Origin: Phocoena phocoena
Lineage: Eukaryota > Chordata > Mammalia > Artiodactyla > Phocoenidae
DNA length: 64,000 nucleotides
Assembly (NCBI RefSeq): GCF_963924675.1
Contig: NC_089232.1
Coordinates: forward strand, 50,096,759 to 50,160,758
Reading direction: 5' to 3'
Of the stretch, positions 26,601 through 38,744 are shown one piece after another (the stretch's first letter is position 1; each line of letters starts with the position of its first letter). The notes under the pieces are model-generated. The model was given only the letters and a program-made list of their open reading frames with translations. It searched no databases and was not told the origin of the DNA. A program made the position numbers and the translations under genes.

Positions 26601-26947
26601 CTTACATGCTTCTTAATTATCACATTCCACAAACATTTCACGGCATTTATTAGGATTAGAGCAGATATGATATGCTTTTACCCTAGCTGCCCTCTTTACC
26701 TCCACTCCCATCCCTTAAACCTCTCACTACCTCTAGTCAAGACCAACAAATATAGTAGCTGATTCCTAAATACTTAATACTGAGTTAAATTACAGTTTAA
26801 GAAAGTTTAAATACTAGATACAAATAAGTCTCATTTTAAAGACAAAAGACAGGATTAACCTTAATTGTTATTCCTCTTGGTTCCAAAGTACATTAAAGTA
26901 CAAATGCTATAAATTTTAAAAAGTTTCAGCTCAAAAATAATCCTTAC
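26601..26947. other. GTF2A1L intron, no recognised element
   Basis: AT-rich intron sequence. Nothing beyond the donor site at 26947-26946. Confidence 0.5.
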
Positions 26948-27205
26948 CTCTTCCACAAGGTCTACTTGAGGGTCTTCATTATCACTACTGTTGGCCATTG
27001 AATCTTCATTTGATATACTGCTGGCTTCTTCAAGTACCTTCAGGTCTCCTGCATCAGTAATCCCTAGAAATTTGTTCTCATCTACATCTCTTGTACTTCC
27101 TATTTCATCATTGGAAGCTGTATCTCCAGTTCCATCTATTTGAATTATCTCATTAATATCATCATCAGTTACCTGAAGGCTTAAATCCATCTGAGAATTA
27201 GAATC
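26948..27205 (-). CDS. GTF2A1L: GTF2A1L acidic-region exon
   Basis: Eighty-six codons in phase 0 between the acceptor CTCTTTTTAG and the donor GTAAGG. The residues are rich in Asp, Glu, Ser and Thr. The exon opens DSNSQMDLSLQVTDDD, followed by INEIIQIDGTGDTASNDE, and ends PQVDLVEE. In TFIIA alpha/beta precursors this acidic segment lies between the linker and the beta domain, near where GTF2A1 is cleaved. The human version differs by scattered substitutions as I remember it. Frame intact; no stop or indel visible. Confidence 0.95.
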
Positions 27206-27599
27206 CTAAAAAGAGAAATAAATGCAATAAAGTTTTTTCCTGTCAAACAAGGTATATAAAACATTGGATCACACAAAATATAAAATTACTTAAACAGTTC
27301 ACAAGTGGCCTCTGAAAACATATTTCTTCCCTGTCAGATGATATTCCCTAATTTTGAATTTTAGAACACCCCTAGCATTTCTATATAAGATGGGAATAAC
27401 TTTTAAGTTGTAAATAAAGTAAACCCACTTACAGTCATACATAGACAGCAAATCAGTTGACTGTTTTCAGATAATATTTACCAGTTTTTATAAATACTAT
27501 CTTAAATTTATATACCTCTTAGGTTTTAACTATTTTATTTTAAACAATAATTCAATGAAGTAGAAAGGACAAGTGACATTATATATATTTATATAAAAA
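27206..27599. other. GTF2A1L intron, no recognised element
   Basis: AT-rich intron sequence immediately upstream (in gene sense) of the acidic-region exon. I see no repeat that I can name. Confidence 0.45.
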
Positions 27600-28440
27600 A
27601 TATAAAGGATTGTACTAACTAGAATAAGCCAAATACAAAAGGACAAATATAAATCAAAACTGACAGAACTGAAAAGATTAACAGACAAATTCACAAACAT
27701 AGTTGGAGAATTCAACATTCTTCTTACTAATCAATAAAAAAAGCAGACTGAAATTCAGTAAGAATGTAGAAGAACTGAACAACACAATCAACCAGCATAA
27801 TCTAATTGGCATTTATAGAATACTCCACCCCAAAATAGCCAAATGCACATTCTTTTCAAGAGCACACAGAATGTTTACCAAGATGGACCATATTCTGGAT
27901 CATAAAACAAATCTTGGCAAATTTCACACATACAAAGTATGTTCTCTTAGCACAAAGGAATTAAACCAGAAATCGGTAACAGAAAAATCTGGAAAATCCT
28001 CAAATATTTACAAATTAAACAACACATTTTTAAATACGCATGGGTCAAAGAAGAAGTCACAAGGGAAATTAAAACATAATTTTAATTGAATGCAAACAAA
28101 AACATTACATTTCAAAACCTGAGATGTAGCTAAAGCAGTGCCTAGAGGGAATTTATAGCATTGCATGACTATATAAGAAAAGAAGCAAGTCTCAATCAGT
28201 GGCCTAAAATTCTACCTTAAGAAACTAAAAAAGAGAAGACCAAATTAAGCTCATAGCAAATAAGGAAATAAAGATAAAAAGAAAAATACATGAAACTGAG
28301 AACAGAAAAAGTCAATTAGACCAAAAGTTCATTCCTTGAAAAGATGAATAAAAATGAAAAAACGTAGCCAGACTAACAAAAAGAGAAAAGAAACGATATT
28401 ACTAATTAAGGATAGGGTGTCACCATAGATCCCCAAAACA
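27600..28440 (+). repeat. Old L1 ORF2 fragment (endonuclease region onward)
   Basis: A decayed L1 reading on +: LIGIYRILHPKIAKCTFFSR, then MDHILDHKTNL, as in the end of the L1 endonuclease and the region after it. Frames are broken beyond 28089. Confidence 0.75.
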
Positions 28441-28457
28441 TTAAAAGGATAAGGAAA

Positions 28458-28828
28458 CTGTTTTAGACCATTGGGCTGCTATAACAAAATACCATAAACT
28501 AGGTAGCTTATTAACAATGGAAATTTATTTTTCACAATTCTGGAGGCTGAGAAGCCTGAGATCAAGGCACCAGCAGATATGGTATCTGGTAGAGCCCACT
28601 TTCTGGTTCACAGACGATGGCTTCTCACTGTGTCCTCATATGGCAGAGGGGCTAGGGAGCCCTGTGGGGTCTCTTATAAGGTAACTAATCCCATTAATTG
28701 AAGACTCCATCCTCATGACTTAATCGCCTCCCAAAGGCCCCACCTCCTAATTACCATCACCTTTTGGGGGTTAGGATTTCAACATATTAATTTGGGGGTT
28801 ACATAAACATTCAGACTGATGTAAGGCA
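28458..28828. repeat. Ancient interspersed repeat, family uncertain
   Basis: The segments GGGCTGCTATAACAAAATAC, AATTCTGGAGGCTGAGAAGC and GGGTTAGGATTTCAACATAT are a combination seen very often in mammalian genomes. I cannot assign the family or orientation with confidence. Confidence 0.6.
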
Positions 28829-29023
28829 ATTTACAAAAATTGTATGGCTGTATAGTAGCAATAAACAATTGGAAACTGAAATTAAATAACAGCACTATTT
28901 AAAGCAGCAAGAGAAAAGCAACTCATCACATACAAGGGATCCTCGGTAAGATAACAAGCAGATTTCTCACCAGAAACTTTGAAAACAAAAAGGCAGTGGT
29001 ATGACATATATTTAAAGTGCTGA

Positions 29024-29153
29024 GGGACTTCCTTGGTGGTCCAGTGGTTAAGATTCCACGCTTCCAATGCAGGGGGCATGGGTTCGATCCCTGGTCAGGG
29101 AACTAGGATCTCATGTGCCATGTGGTGTGGCCAAAGAAAAAGAAAAAATAATG
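29024..29153 (+). mobile_element. Short tRNA-derived CHR-related SINE
   Basis: The head reads GGGACTTCCTTGGTGGTCCA with a B-box-like GGTTCGATCCC. Target-site duplication AAGTGCTGA at 29015-29023 and 29154-29162. Nested in the old L1. Confidence 0.88.
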
Positions 29154-31225
29154 AAGTGCTGAAAGAAAAGACTAAACTAGGAATTCTATATCTGGGAAAC
29201 TGTCCTGCAAATAAGGCACTTCCAGATAAAAGCTGAAGGAGTTTATTACTACTAGGTCTACCCTACAATAAATACTAAAGGGAGTCCTTTAAATCGGCAT
29301 GAAAGGAAGCTAGACAGTAATCTGAAGCCACACAAAAATATAAAGTTCTCTGGTAAAGATAAATACAATGACAAATATAAAAACCAGTATTATCATAATT
29401 TTGGTTTGTTAACTGTACTTTTTAGTCCCCTATGAGATTTAAGAGATAAGAGCATTAAGAAACTATAATTATAAATCTATATCGAGTACACAATATATAA
29501 AGACATAATTTGAGACATCTGTAATATAAAGTGGGGGAGGGTAGAGCTGAAAAGAAGCAGAGTTTTTATATGAAATTAAAGGTGAGTTGGTATCAGTTCA
29601 AAATAGATTATTACAACTGTAAGATGCTATAAGTAATCTCCATGATAACCACAAAGAAAATACCTATAGAGAACACACAAAAGGAAATGAGAAAACAATC
29701 AAAATATGTCATTACAAAAAAACTACACACAAAAGAATGTAATAAGGGAGGAAATAAGGGAGAAAATAAGGGACAAGAAAGCTAAAAGACACACAGAAAA
29801 CAAAATAGCAAGAGTAACCTCTCCCCTATTAGTAATTACTTTAAACGTAAATGGATTAAACTCCCCAACCAAAAGCAACAGACTGGCAAAATGGATAAAC
29901 AGTATCCAGTTACATGCTGTCTACCAGAGACTCACCTTAGGTCTAAGGACACACAAGGTTGAAAGTAAAATGACGGAAAAAGATATTCCATGCAAATAGT
30001 AACCACAAGAGTTGGGGAAACTATGCTAATAACAGACAAAATAGACTTTAATTCAAACACTGTTACAAGAAACAAAAAAAAAATTACATAATGATAAAAG
30101 AATTAATTCACCAAGAAGATATAACAATTACAAATATATATGCACCAAACATCACAGCTCCTAAATATATGCAACAAAAAGGGAGAAACAACTCTGCAGT
30201 AATAGTAGGAAACTTTAATACTCCACTTTCAATAATGAATAGAACCACCAGACACAATATCAATAAGGAAATAAAGAACTTGAGCATGACAGACTAACTG
30301 TACCTAACAAACATATACAAAACATGCAAAATAGCAGGATACACATTTTTCTCAAGTACACACAGAACGTTCTCCAGGATAGGCCATAAATTAGGCCACA
30401 AAACAAATCTTAGTATTTAAAAGGACTGAAATCATACAAAGTATCTTTTCTGATCACAATGGAATGAAACCAGAAATTAAGAGCAGAAGGAAAACTGGAA
30501 AATCCACAAGATGTAGAAGTTAAACAACAGTCTCAAAAAAAAAAAAAAATCAATGGGTCAAAGAAGAAACAACAACAAAAAATCTTTTGTCAAAAGATAA
30601 AAAATAATCTCAAGACAAATGAAAACACAGCATACCAAAACATATGGGATTCTGCAAACGAAGTGCTAAGAGAGAAATTTATAGCTGTAAATGCTCATAT
30701 TAAAAAAGGAGAAAGATCTCAAATTAACAACCTTAAGGAACTAGAAGAAGAACAAATAAAGCCAAAGCTAGTAGAAGGAAGGAAATAATAGCAATTAGGG
30801 CAGAGATAAAGTAAAGAATAGAAAAACAGCAGAGAAACTAAACAAAACCAAAAGAGATCAATAAAATTTATAATCCTTTGGCTAGATTGATGAAGAAAAA
30901 AAGAGAGAAGACTCAAATAACTAAAATCAGAAATAAAGGAACTTTACTAGTGATTTTACAGGAATAAAAAGAATTATAAGACTAACTGTATGTCAACAAA
31001 TTGGATAACCTAGATGAAATGAACTAATTCCTAAAAACACAAAACCTACCAAGACTGAATCATGAAGAAAGAGAAAATATTAATAGACTTATAACCAGTA
31101 ATGAGAATCAATTAGTCATCAAAAACCTCTCAACAAAGAAATGCCCAGGACCAGATGGCTTCACTAAAGAATTCTACCAAACACTCAAAGAAGAATTAAC
31201 ATCAATCCTCAAAAATCTTCAACAA

Positions 31226-31351
31226 GGGAATTATCTGGCAGTCCAGTGGCTAAGACTTTGCACTCTCACTGTGAGGGCCCAGGTTCAGTCCCTGGTCAGG
31301 GAACTAAGATCCCACAAGCCACACAACATGGCCAAAAAAAAAAGAAAAAAA
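31226..31351 (+). mobile_element. Short tRNA-derived CHR-related SINE
   Basis: The head is diverged (GGGAATTATCTGGCAGTCCA) with a GGTTCAGTCCC B-box-like segment. An imperfect target duplication (TCTTCAACAA before, TCCTCAACAA after) flanks it. Nested in the RT region of the old L1. Confidence 0.82.
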
Positions 31352-33730
31352 TCCTCAACAAAATACTAACAGAATTCAACAGCACATTAAAAGGATCATA
31401 CACCATGACCAAATGAGATTTATTCCTGAAATGCAAAAGTGGCTCAACATATGAAAAATCAATGTAATACAACACATTAACACATTGAAGAGGGGAAAAA
31501 ACGACAGTCACCTAAACTAATGCAAAAAAAGCATTTGACAAAATTCAACACCCTTTCATGATTTAAAAATAAAAACAAACACTCAAACTAGGAATAGAAA
31601 GAAATTACCTCAACATAATAAAATTGACCTATGAGAAACTCTCAGCTAACAGCATATTCAATGGTGAAAACTGAAAGCTTTTCCTCTAAAATCAGGAACA
31701 AGGCATGGATGCCCACTCTTGCCACTTCTATTCAACATAGTACTAGATGTCCTAGCTAGGGCAATTAAGCAAGATAAAGAAATAAAAGGCATCCAAATTA
31801 AAAAGGAAGTAGTAAAACTGGCTCTGTTTGCAGATGACATAATGTTCTATGTACAAAACCCCCAAAATTCCACACACACACAAAAATGTTAGAACTAATG
31901 AATTCAGCAAAATGTACAAAATACAAAACAACATACAAAAATCAGTTGCATTTCTATACACTAACAATTAACAACCTGAAAACAAAGTTAAGAAAGCAAT
32001 TCCATTTACAAAACCACCAAATAGAATACTTAGGAGTAAACATAACCAAGGAGGAAAAAGACTTGTTCACTAAAAACTACAAAACATTGCCAAAAGGAGT
32101 TAAAAATGATACAAATAAATGGGAAGACATTCCATGCTTATGGATTAGAAGAGTTAATATTATTAAAATGTTGATACTACCCAAAGACAACTAAGATTCA
32201 CTGCAATCCCTACCAAAATCCAAATGACATTTTTGGTGCGAATGGAATAGTAAAGCATCTTGAATTTCAGATGGAATCTCAAGGGACCCTGAATAACCAA
32301 AACAATCTTGAAAAAGAAAACACAAGTTGGAGGTCCCATTCATCCTGATTTCAAAGCTTGCTACAAAACTACAGTAGTCAAAACAGTGTATTTGCATAAA
32401 GACAGACAAAAGACCAATAGAACAGAGAGACCAGAAATAAACTCTCACATATATGGTCAAATGATCTTCTACAAAAGTGACAAGATCATTCAACAGGGAA
32501 AGGACAATCTTTTCAACAAATGCTAAGAAAACTAGATATCCACATGCAAAAGAATGAAGTTGGTCCCCTACCTTACACCATATACAAAAATTAACTCAAA
32601 ATGGATTAAAAAGTTAAACGTAAGAGCTAAAACTACAAAACTCTTAGGAAAAAAATCATAGAGGAGAATCTTCATGACACTGAATTTGGGAATAATTTCT
32701 TAGATATGATACCAAAAGCATAGGCAAAAAAAAAAAAAGATAAAATGGACTTCATCAAAATTAAAACCTTTGTGCATCAAAGGACACTATCAACAAAGTG
32801 AAAAGGTAACCCACAAAATGGGAGAAAATATTTGCAAATCATATATCTGATGAGTTAATATCCAGAATATATTTTAAAACGCCTACACTCAACAACAAAA
32901 CAAAAAACTTGATTTAAAAATGCGCAAAGAACTTAGACATTTCTCCAAAGAAAATATACAAATGGCAATAAGCACATGAAAAGATGTTCAGTACCACTAA
33001 TCATTAGGGAAATGCAAATCCAAACCACAATAAGATACCACCTCATACCCATTAGGATGGCTATTATCAAAGAAAAAAAACAAACAGAAAATAAGTGTTG
33101 GTGAGAATGTGGAGAAATTGTGCACTGCTGGTGGGAATGTAAAATGGTGAAGCTGCTATGGAACACTACAGTAGTTCCTTAAAAAATTATAAACAGAATT
33201 GTCATATGACCCAGCACCATATCTGGCTATATATTTGAAAGCAGGGAATCAAGGAGACATTTGTATACCCAAGTTTATAGTAGCATTAGATACAACTGTC
33301 AAAAGGTATAAGCAATCCAAGTGTTCATGGATGGATGAATGAGTTAACAAAATACGGTATATACACACAATGGAATGTTATTTAAGCATAAAAAGGAAGA
33401 AAATTCTAATATATGCTACAACATGGATGAACACGAGACATTATGCTAAGTGAAAAGGGACACAAAAGGACAAATACTATTTGACCTCCTGCTTTGAGAT
33501 ACCTATAGTCAAATTCATAGAGACAGAAAGTAGAATGGTAGCTGCCAGGGGCTGGGGGAAGATACAAATGGGGAGTTATTGCTCAATGGGTACAGAATTT
33601 CAATTTGGGAAAATAAAAAATGTTCCAGAGATGGATGGTGAGGACTGTTGCACAAGAATGTGACTGCACCTAATGCCACTGAACTGTACAGTAAAAAATG
33701 GTTAAAAGGTAAATTTTTACAATAGACAAA

Positions 33731-34059
33731 ATCAATGGTGTAAACTGTCAAGTATGTGGTAAAACTGATAAAGAGTGCTGGTGGCAGGAAAAATTGCACA
33801 ACCTCTTGAAACTATTGTGGCAATGTACTTGAAGAACCACGGAAATTTTTAGCTTTTTTCCTCAATAATCCTATCTTTGAAAATAATATTTTTAAAATTA
33901 ATGCAAATGAAGCTTAAAATATAAATAACGTTGTGCTTTATGGTGTGTATTATTATTTATGACAGCACCCAAAACCATGAGACACTTAGATAAAAATAGA
34001 ATATGTGCAATATATGTATGTTGAGAACTATAAAACTTTAAGTCAAAGACCTAAATAAA
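33731..34059. other. GTF2A1L intron between L1 copies
   Basis: AT-rich sequence that may include further eroded L1 3' sequence. No exon or RNA gene seen. Confidence 0.4.
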
Positions 34060-34259
34060 AAATGTAGCAATAAATTGGAAAACTCATTGTGAAGATGTCA
34101 ATTCTCCCCTTGTTGATCTACAGATCCAACAAAACCCATATCAGAATCCCAGCAGCTTTTTTTGTAAAAAATGACAAACTCATTCTAACATTTATATGGA
34201 AAAGCAAAGAATTAGAATAACCAAAATAACTTTGAAAAAGAATAAAGTTAAGAAACTCG

Positions 34260-34542
34260 GGGCTTCCCTGGTGGCGCAGTGGTTGAGAATCTGCCCGCCA
34301 ATGCAGGGGACACGGGTTCGAGCTCTGGTCTGGGAGGATCCCACATGCCGCAGAGCAACTAGGCCCGTGAGCCACAACTACTGAGCCTGCGCAACTGGAG
34401 CCTGTGCTCCGCGACGAGAGAGACCACAACAGTGAGAGGCCCGCGCACCACGATGAAGAGTGGCCCCCACTTGCCACAACTAGAGAAAGCCCTCGCACAG
34501 AAACGAAGACCCAACACAGCAAAATTTAATTAATTAATTAAT
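34260..34542 (+). mobile_element. Long CHR SINE (CHR-1-like)
   Basis: A typical head followed by the extended body (GAAGAGTGGCCCCCACTTGC, AACGAAGACCCAACACAGC) and a TAAT-repeat tail. The imperfect duplication AAGAAACTC / AATAAACTC flanks it. Confidence 0.9.
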
Positions 34543-35037
34543 AAACTCCTACCCCCAACATCTTCTTTAAAAAAAAACAAACAAGAAACTCATACTCTCT
34601 GATGTCCAGACTTACTACAAAGCTGACATAATCAAGACAGTGTGGTGCTAGTGAAAAGATAGACACATGAATTAATGAAACAGAGTGGAAGTCCAGATAT
34701 AAACCAACATACATTATGATAACTGATTTTCATTAAAGGTGAACGTGCTTTAAACACTCAATGCGATTTAGGCAACTCAATGGAGACAGGGTAGTCTTTT
34801 TAACAAATAATGCTAAAACAACTGAATATCCATATGCAAAAAAAAAAAAAAAACCTAAACCCTAACCTTGCACCATACACAAAAATTAACTCAAAAACGG
34901 ATCACAGTCCTAAATGTAAAATCCATAAAGTTTTTAGAAGCATTCAATGATTTTCACAACCTTTGGTTAGATAAGACACATTAGCAGAAATCAAAAGGAA
35001 AAAAGAATAAATTAGACTTCATCAAAATCACAAACTT

Positions 35038-35227
35038 GGGCTTCCCTGGTGGCGCAGTGGTTGAGAGTCTGCCTGCCGATGCAGGGGACACGGGTTCGTG
35101 CCCCGGTCCGGGAAGATCCCACATGCTGCGGAGCGGCTGGGCCCGTGAGCCATGGCCGCTGAGCCTGCGCATCCGGAGCCTGTGCTCCGCAATGGGAGAG
35201 GCCACAACAGTGAGAGGCCTGCGTATC

Positions 35228-35263
<36 letters not shown>
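35038..35263 (+). mobile_element. CHR SINE with long A tail
   Basis: Well-preserved head and body, and an uninterrupted run of about 34 A residues at 35230-35263. The direct repeat AATCACAAACTT flanks it. The unbroken tail suggests a recent insertion. Confidence 0.93.
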
Positions 35264-35266
<3 letters not shown>

Positions 35267-35489
35267 CAAACTTCTCCTCTCCTAAAGCAGCAAGGACATG
35301 AAGCAACTACAACTCTTACCCATTGGTAGCAGAAATTTGCATTCCACCATACACTGCTGCTGGGAATACAGCCACTTTGGAAATGAGTTTGGCAGTTTCT
35401 TATAAGCATACAGGTATCATATGACCTAGAAATCCCACTCCTAGGTATTTACTCAAAAGTAAAGAAAACCTAAGTCCACACCAAAAAGG

Positions 35490-35530
35490 AAGGAAGGGAG
35501 GGAGCGAGAGAGAAAGGAAGGGAGGAAACC
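35490..35530 (+). repeat. Purine-rich simple repeat
   Basis: A GGAAGG/GAGA run inside the L1 3' region; low-complexity polypurine. Confidence 0.8.
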
Positions 35531-36289
35531 CACAAACCCACACATGAATGTTTTTAGGGGATTCATTCACAAATGCCCAAACTGGAAACATCCAAATGTC
35601 CAAATGGTGAATGGATAAACAAATTGTGGCACAATGGAATATACTAATATATGCAAAAACATGAATGAATTGTGAATATATCATATTAAAGTTACATAAT
35701 GCATGATTCCATTTGTTTGACATTCTGAAAAAGGCAAGCCTATACCAAAAGAAAACACATCAGTGAGTGCCAGGGACCAGATGTGAAGGGAGGGTATTGG
35801 CTACACAGGGGCCTAAGGGACCTCTTTGGGGTGATGGAAATGTTCTGTATCTCAACTGTGATACTGGTTATATAACTCCAAGTGTTTTGTCAAAATTCAT
35901 ATGTACATCTAAAAACTGTATACCTAAATAAAGGTGAACTTTACTGTATGTAGATACTACCCCAATAAATCTGATTGTGTGAAAAGTAAATTATGATAAG
36001 GTTAGTCCTGGGCCTAAATCACATGTTGGAATTGGCTTTTCATGTTAATAGCAACAAGTACTGAAAACCTTAAACCGCAAGATCTTTTGTTACAAAATGA
36101 ATCAGCGCTCCCATGGTACTTTACCAGATTAGTATAAGCTTATTAAGGAATATTAAAGATTCCAGGACTCTTGTAATTGAATTCACGTAGCATCATCTTA
36201 TTTTACCTATATCAGTGAGGTCCTCTTTATTCTGGGAAAGGAGTAAGATTACAAATCCAAATTTAATATCAATAACTGCAAAAGAGTTT

Positions 36290-37420
36290 CGTCACTTTCA
36301 ACTTCTTTCTTCAGAAGCACTTCCACCAAGCATGAGAAAGTTCATATGATTATCTGACTCCAATCTCCTTTTCCAAGGTGGTAGTTTAACCAAAATAGCT
36401 GGCAGTTTTGCAGCAACATCCATAATTGATACCGCAGGCCCATGAATAGAAAGATTTAAGCCTTTCATATGGCAAACATCCACTACATAGATCAATGAAC
36501 TCCTCCAAGTCAAATTGTTATTAGGAGGTCTCCACTGTCTCTCAATAGTTAATGTCTCCCCAAGGATCAATTAAGGGCTTCAAGTACTGTCCCTTGAAAA
36601 GCCATAAAAAATTTGCATTAAAAAGAATAGAACATTTTCCCCACACTTTTTGACAAATGTCTTGGAAAAGATAATGACTGGAAATTAAATTGGAAATCAT
36701 TAAATCAATTTAATTTAAATCATTAAATTGGAAAATTTAATAATTCAATTAAATTCTAATGCATTTGAGTGTCACGGCAGCCGACAAAACTTCTTTTAGA
36801 ATTATTGGCTGGGTCTCAGCACTAAGGTATGCCATGTGCTGAAAAAGACATTGAAATGCTCTCTCCACTGAAGCAGCAAAACCACGTGTTGCCAAGCATC
36901 TCAGGGGCTCCATCAGTACAGAGAGTACCAAACTCTGTTAATCTATAAAAACTTCATTATTACAAAGATGTCAGTTTCCAGTTTCAAAAAAAGGTCTCAC
37001 AACACAGGAATTTTTTACTGTGCCAATGTGCAAATATGATTAAAATCAGATGTCGGCTGCCCTGAGAAGTACTGGTATTTTTATCCCGCTGAATGTTAAA
37101 GAAAAGTCACTGCTGATTCTTCTATGAGTTCTGGCTGAACGTGAAGAAATGTCAACAGTTCTAGTGCAGATGACGTCATCTGACAGAAGCACTGCTTTAG
37201 TTTTATTTCTCTGCTCTAAACAAACCAGCTCAATGATTTCCAAGATTCTCAGCTTCACCCAAGGTCTTTTCAATTGCATACAGCTTCTGTGGCTGGGCAG
37301 TACAATGAGCAAATGCATAGGACGCTTCAAGATAAAGCTTTATTTGCCAAATACAGCTTCCAACCTTTTCAACTTAAACTTTCCCCTAATGAAAGGACAA
37401 TATTTTTCTAATGGTTGGTA
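36290..37420 (-). pseudogene. Decayed hAT-transposase-derived gene copy (ZBED/FAM200-like)
   Basis: Read on the minus strand from 37420 down, three conserved blocks of the hAT-derived host proteins (ZBED5, FAM200, SCAND3, GTF2IRD2 group) occur in the right order but in different frames. Block 1, about 37340-37120: SYAFAHCTAQPQKLYAIE, then LLSDDVICTRTVDIS (LS-DT-RRI-like), then an FSL...D.ST-like segment. Block 2, about 36931-36760: LCTDGAPEMLGNTW, then LKEVLSAAV. Block 3, about 36500-36310: GLNLSIHGPAVSIMDVA, then LPPWKRRLE. The family uses this RNase H-like fold; known domesticated members have lost transposition. Several frameshifts and in-frame stops (for example after LGNH near block 1) show it is not functional. 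No introns are seen, so it may be a processed copy or an old autonomous hAT element. Source gene not determined. Confidence 0.75.
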
Positions 37421-37422
37421 AG

Positions 37423-37720
37423 GACTGATACAACTTCATATGCATATGTGGGAATAAAGATAAAACAGGAGAAGCCTAAGCTATAACATATTTTCTCTTC
37501 ACATTTTCAAACTAAACTATGTGAAATTCAGTTGCCTATAATCATAATGGAAGGGTACACCTTTAATTCTTAACAGAAACTTAATCCAGCTATCTCCCAC
37601 AACATAATGGCAATAATGATTATATATTACCTAACCATGTACAGTAGCATCCCATGCCACTCTACTCTTATTTGGGATGAAATATACCTCAACATATTCT
37701 GACAAATACAAAAAAAAAAG
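37423..37720. other. GTF2A1L intron, no recognised element
   Basis: AT-rich sequence upstream (minus sense) of the hAT-derived pseudogene. No zinc-finger (BED) segment could be recognised in it. Confidence 0.4.
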
Positions 37721-37816
37721 TATCTTGTTAAATTGGCTTTTTTCCTCTAAAGAAATAAAAATGTCATGTATCTTGTTAAATTGGTTTTTTTCCTCTAAAG
37801 AAATAAAACTGTCACA
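37721..37816 (+). repeat. Tandem duplication of a 48-bp unit
   Basis: Two adjacent copies, 37721-37768 and 37769-37816, both starting TATCTTGTTAAATTGG and containing TCCTCTAAAGAAATAAAA. They differ at only a few positions, so the duplication is fairly young. Confidence 0.9.
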
Positions 37817-38044
37817 TACCTGGTTTAAAAATCTGATTTAGAGATATTCATTTAGAAGTAGCATACAGTGACTCAAAAAAATATGTGCTCAATTAACGGA
37901 ATCATGAATTCAAATAACTATTGGTATGATATTTTATCTTTTAGAAGAGTATCAGAATGGATTGGAAAATAAAAGCTCTTAAAGTTATATATTCTCTAAT
38001 CCCCTCACTCCATCCATTTTTCATTCATAAATTGATATTTAGCT

Positions 38045-38222
38045 AGATCAGTCGTTCTTAATCTTAACTATGTATTACAATCACCTCAGAAAACTCCAAC
38101 AATAGTAAGTGGACCCCACTCCTGACCAATTAGATCCATATCCCTTGGGGCAGACTTGAACATTTTTTTAATGCCCCAATAATTCTAATATTTAGCCAGA
38201 GTTGAGAACTATTGAGCCAAGT
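38045..38222 (+). repeat. MER5A-like hAT DNA transposon relic
   Basis: The ends look like TIRs: CAGTCGTTCTTAATCTTAAC at the left and GTTGAGAACTATTGAGCC at the right. TTACAATCACCTCAGAAAAC fits MER5A. Confidence 0.75.
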
Positions 38223-38267
38223 AAACTAGTCATAGATCCTCTTCTTTTAAAGAGAATATATATATGA

Positions 38268-38300
38268 ATATATGTGTGTGTGTGTGTATGTGTGTGTGTA
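38268..38300 (+). repeat. (TG)n microsatellite
   Basis: A run of TG dinucleotides interrupted by TATG. Confidence 0.95.
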
Positions 38301-38744
38301 TTCTTAGGTGTTGGGTACACAAAGATTAATAAAATGTACCTCTCAATGCACACAGGACATTTTAATGCCTCTCTTAACTACATTATGACAGATACATACA
38401 TAAGGTGCTATGATAACACAGAAGAGATACATCCAACCTAATAATGAAAGGGGAGAGGGCAGATAGAAAGGTATTAAGTAAGATTTCTGGAGGAAGTAAT
38501 AAATGGGTAAGTAGGAATTAACTTTGTTGTTTCCTGCCTCTCTTTGCTTTTGTTATCCCCTCTGCTTTGTGCCTGGTTTTTCTGCCGCCATCCTTTCTTG
38601 CGGTTAACACAGATCATTGCTCACAGTTTGTTGTTACCAATAAAGTAGTAGGCATGAAATAAAGAGCAAATAAGAAACTCTGGCCAAAAAAGAACATGGA
38701 GGTCCTCATATGCCACATTAAGAATACTGACCTAAAAAAAAAAC

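Larger units (their letters stand above)
28840..33730 (+). mobile_element. Old L1, ORF1 end to 3'UTR, with two nested SINEs
   Basis: On + the order is: ORF1 C-terminal region (about 28895-29240), spacer, ORF2 endonuclease (from about 29800, VITLNVNGLNSPTKSNRLAK), RT (from about 31080; the CCAGGACCAGATGGCTTCAC segment at about 31144), the RNase H-like and C-terminal part to about 33170, and a 3'UTR ending near 33720. It is diverged with many stops and belongs to an older subfamily than the L1s at 46.8-59 kb. SINEs sit at 29024 and 31226. Confidence 0.85.
34060..35970 (+). mobile_element. L1 ORF2 C-terminus and 3'UTR with two nested CHR SINEs
   Basis: Plus-strand L1 text before, between and after two SINEs: ATTCTAACATTTATATGGAA at about 34182, CATATGCAAAAAAAAAAAAA near 34831, GAATGGATAAACAAATTGTG near 35610. 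Frames are broken. It is 5'-truncated. Confidence 0.78.

Noticed and set aside
34192..34522. Cys/Gly/Ser-rich frames that recur at every CHR SINE (also 40161-40511, 44865-45149, 52543-53014)
   Set aside because: Translations of the SINE itself, repeated at each copy.
35038..35110. tRNA gene at the SINE head
   Set aside because: A- and B-box-like segments are present because the SINE derives from a tRNA, but no tRNA cloverleaf with anticodon and acceptor stem can be formed.
36298..36570. A 90-residue minus-strand frame as a novel host gene
   Set aside because: It is one block of the frame-broken hAT-derived pseudogene, whose other blocks lie in different frames.
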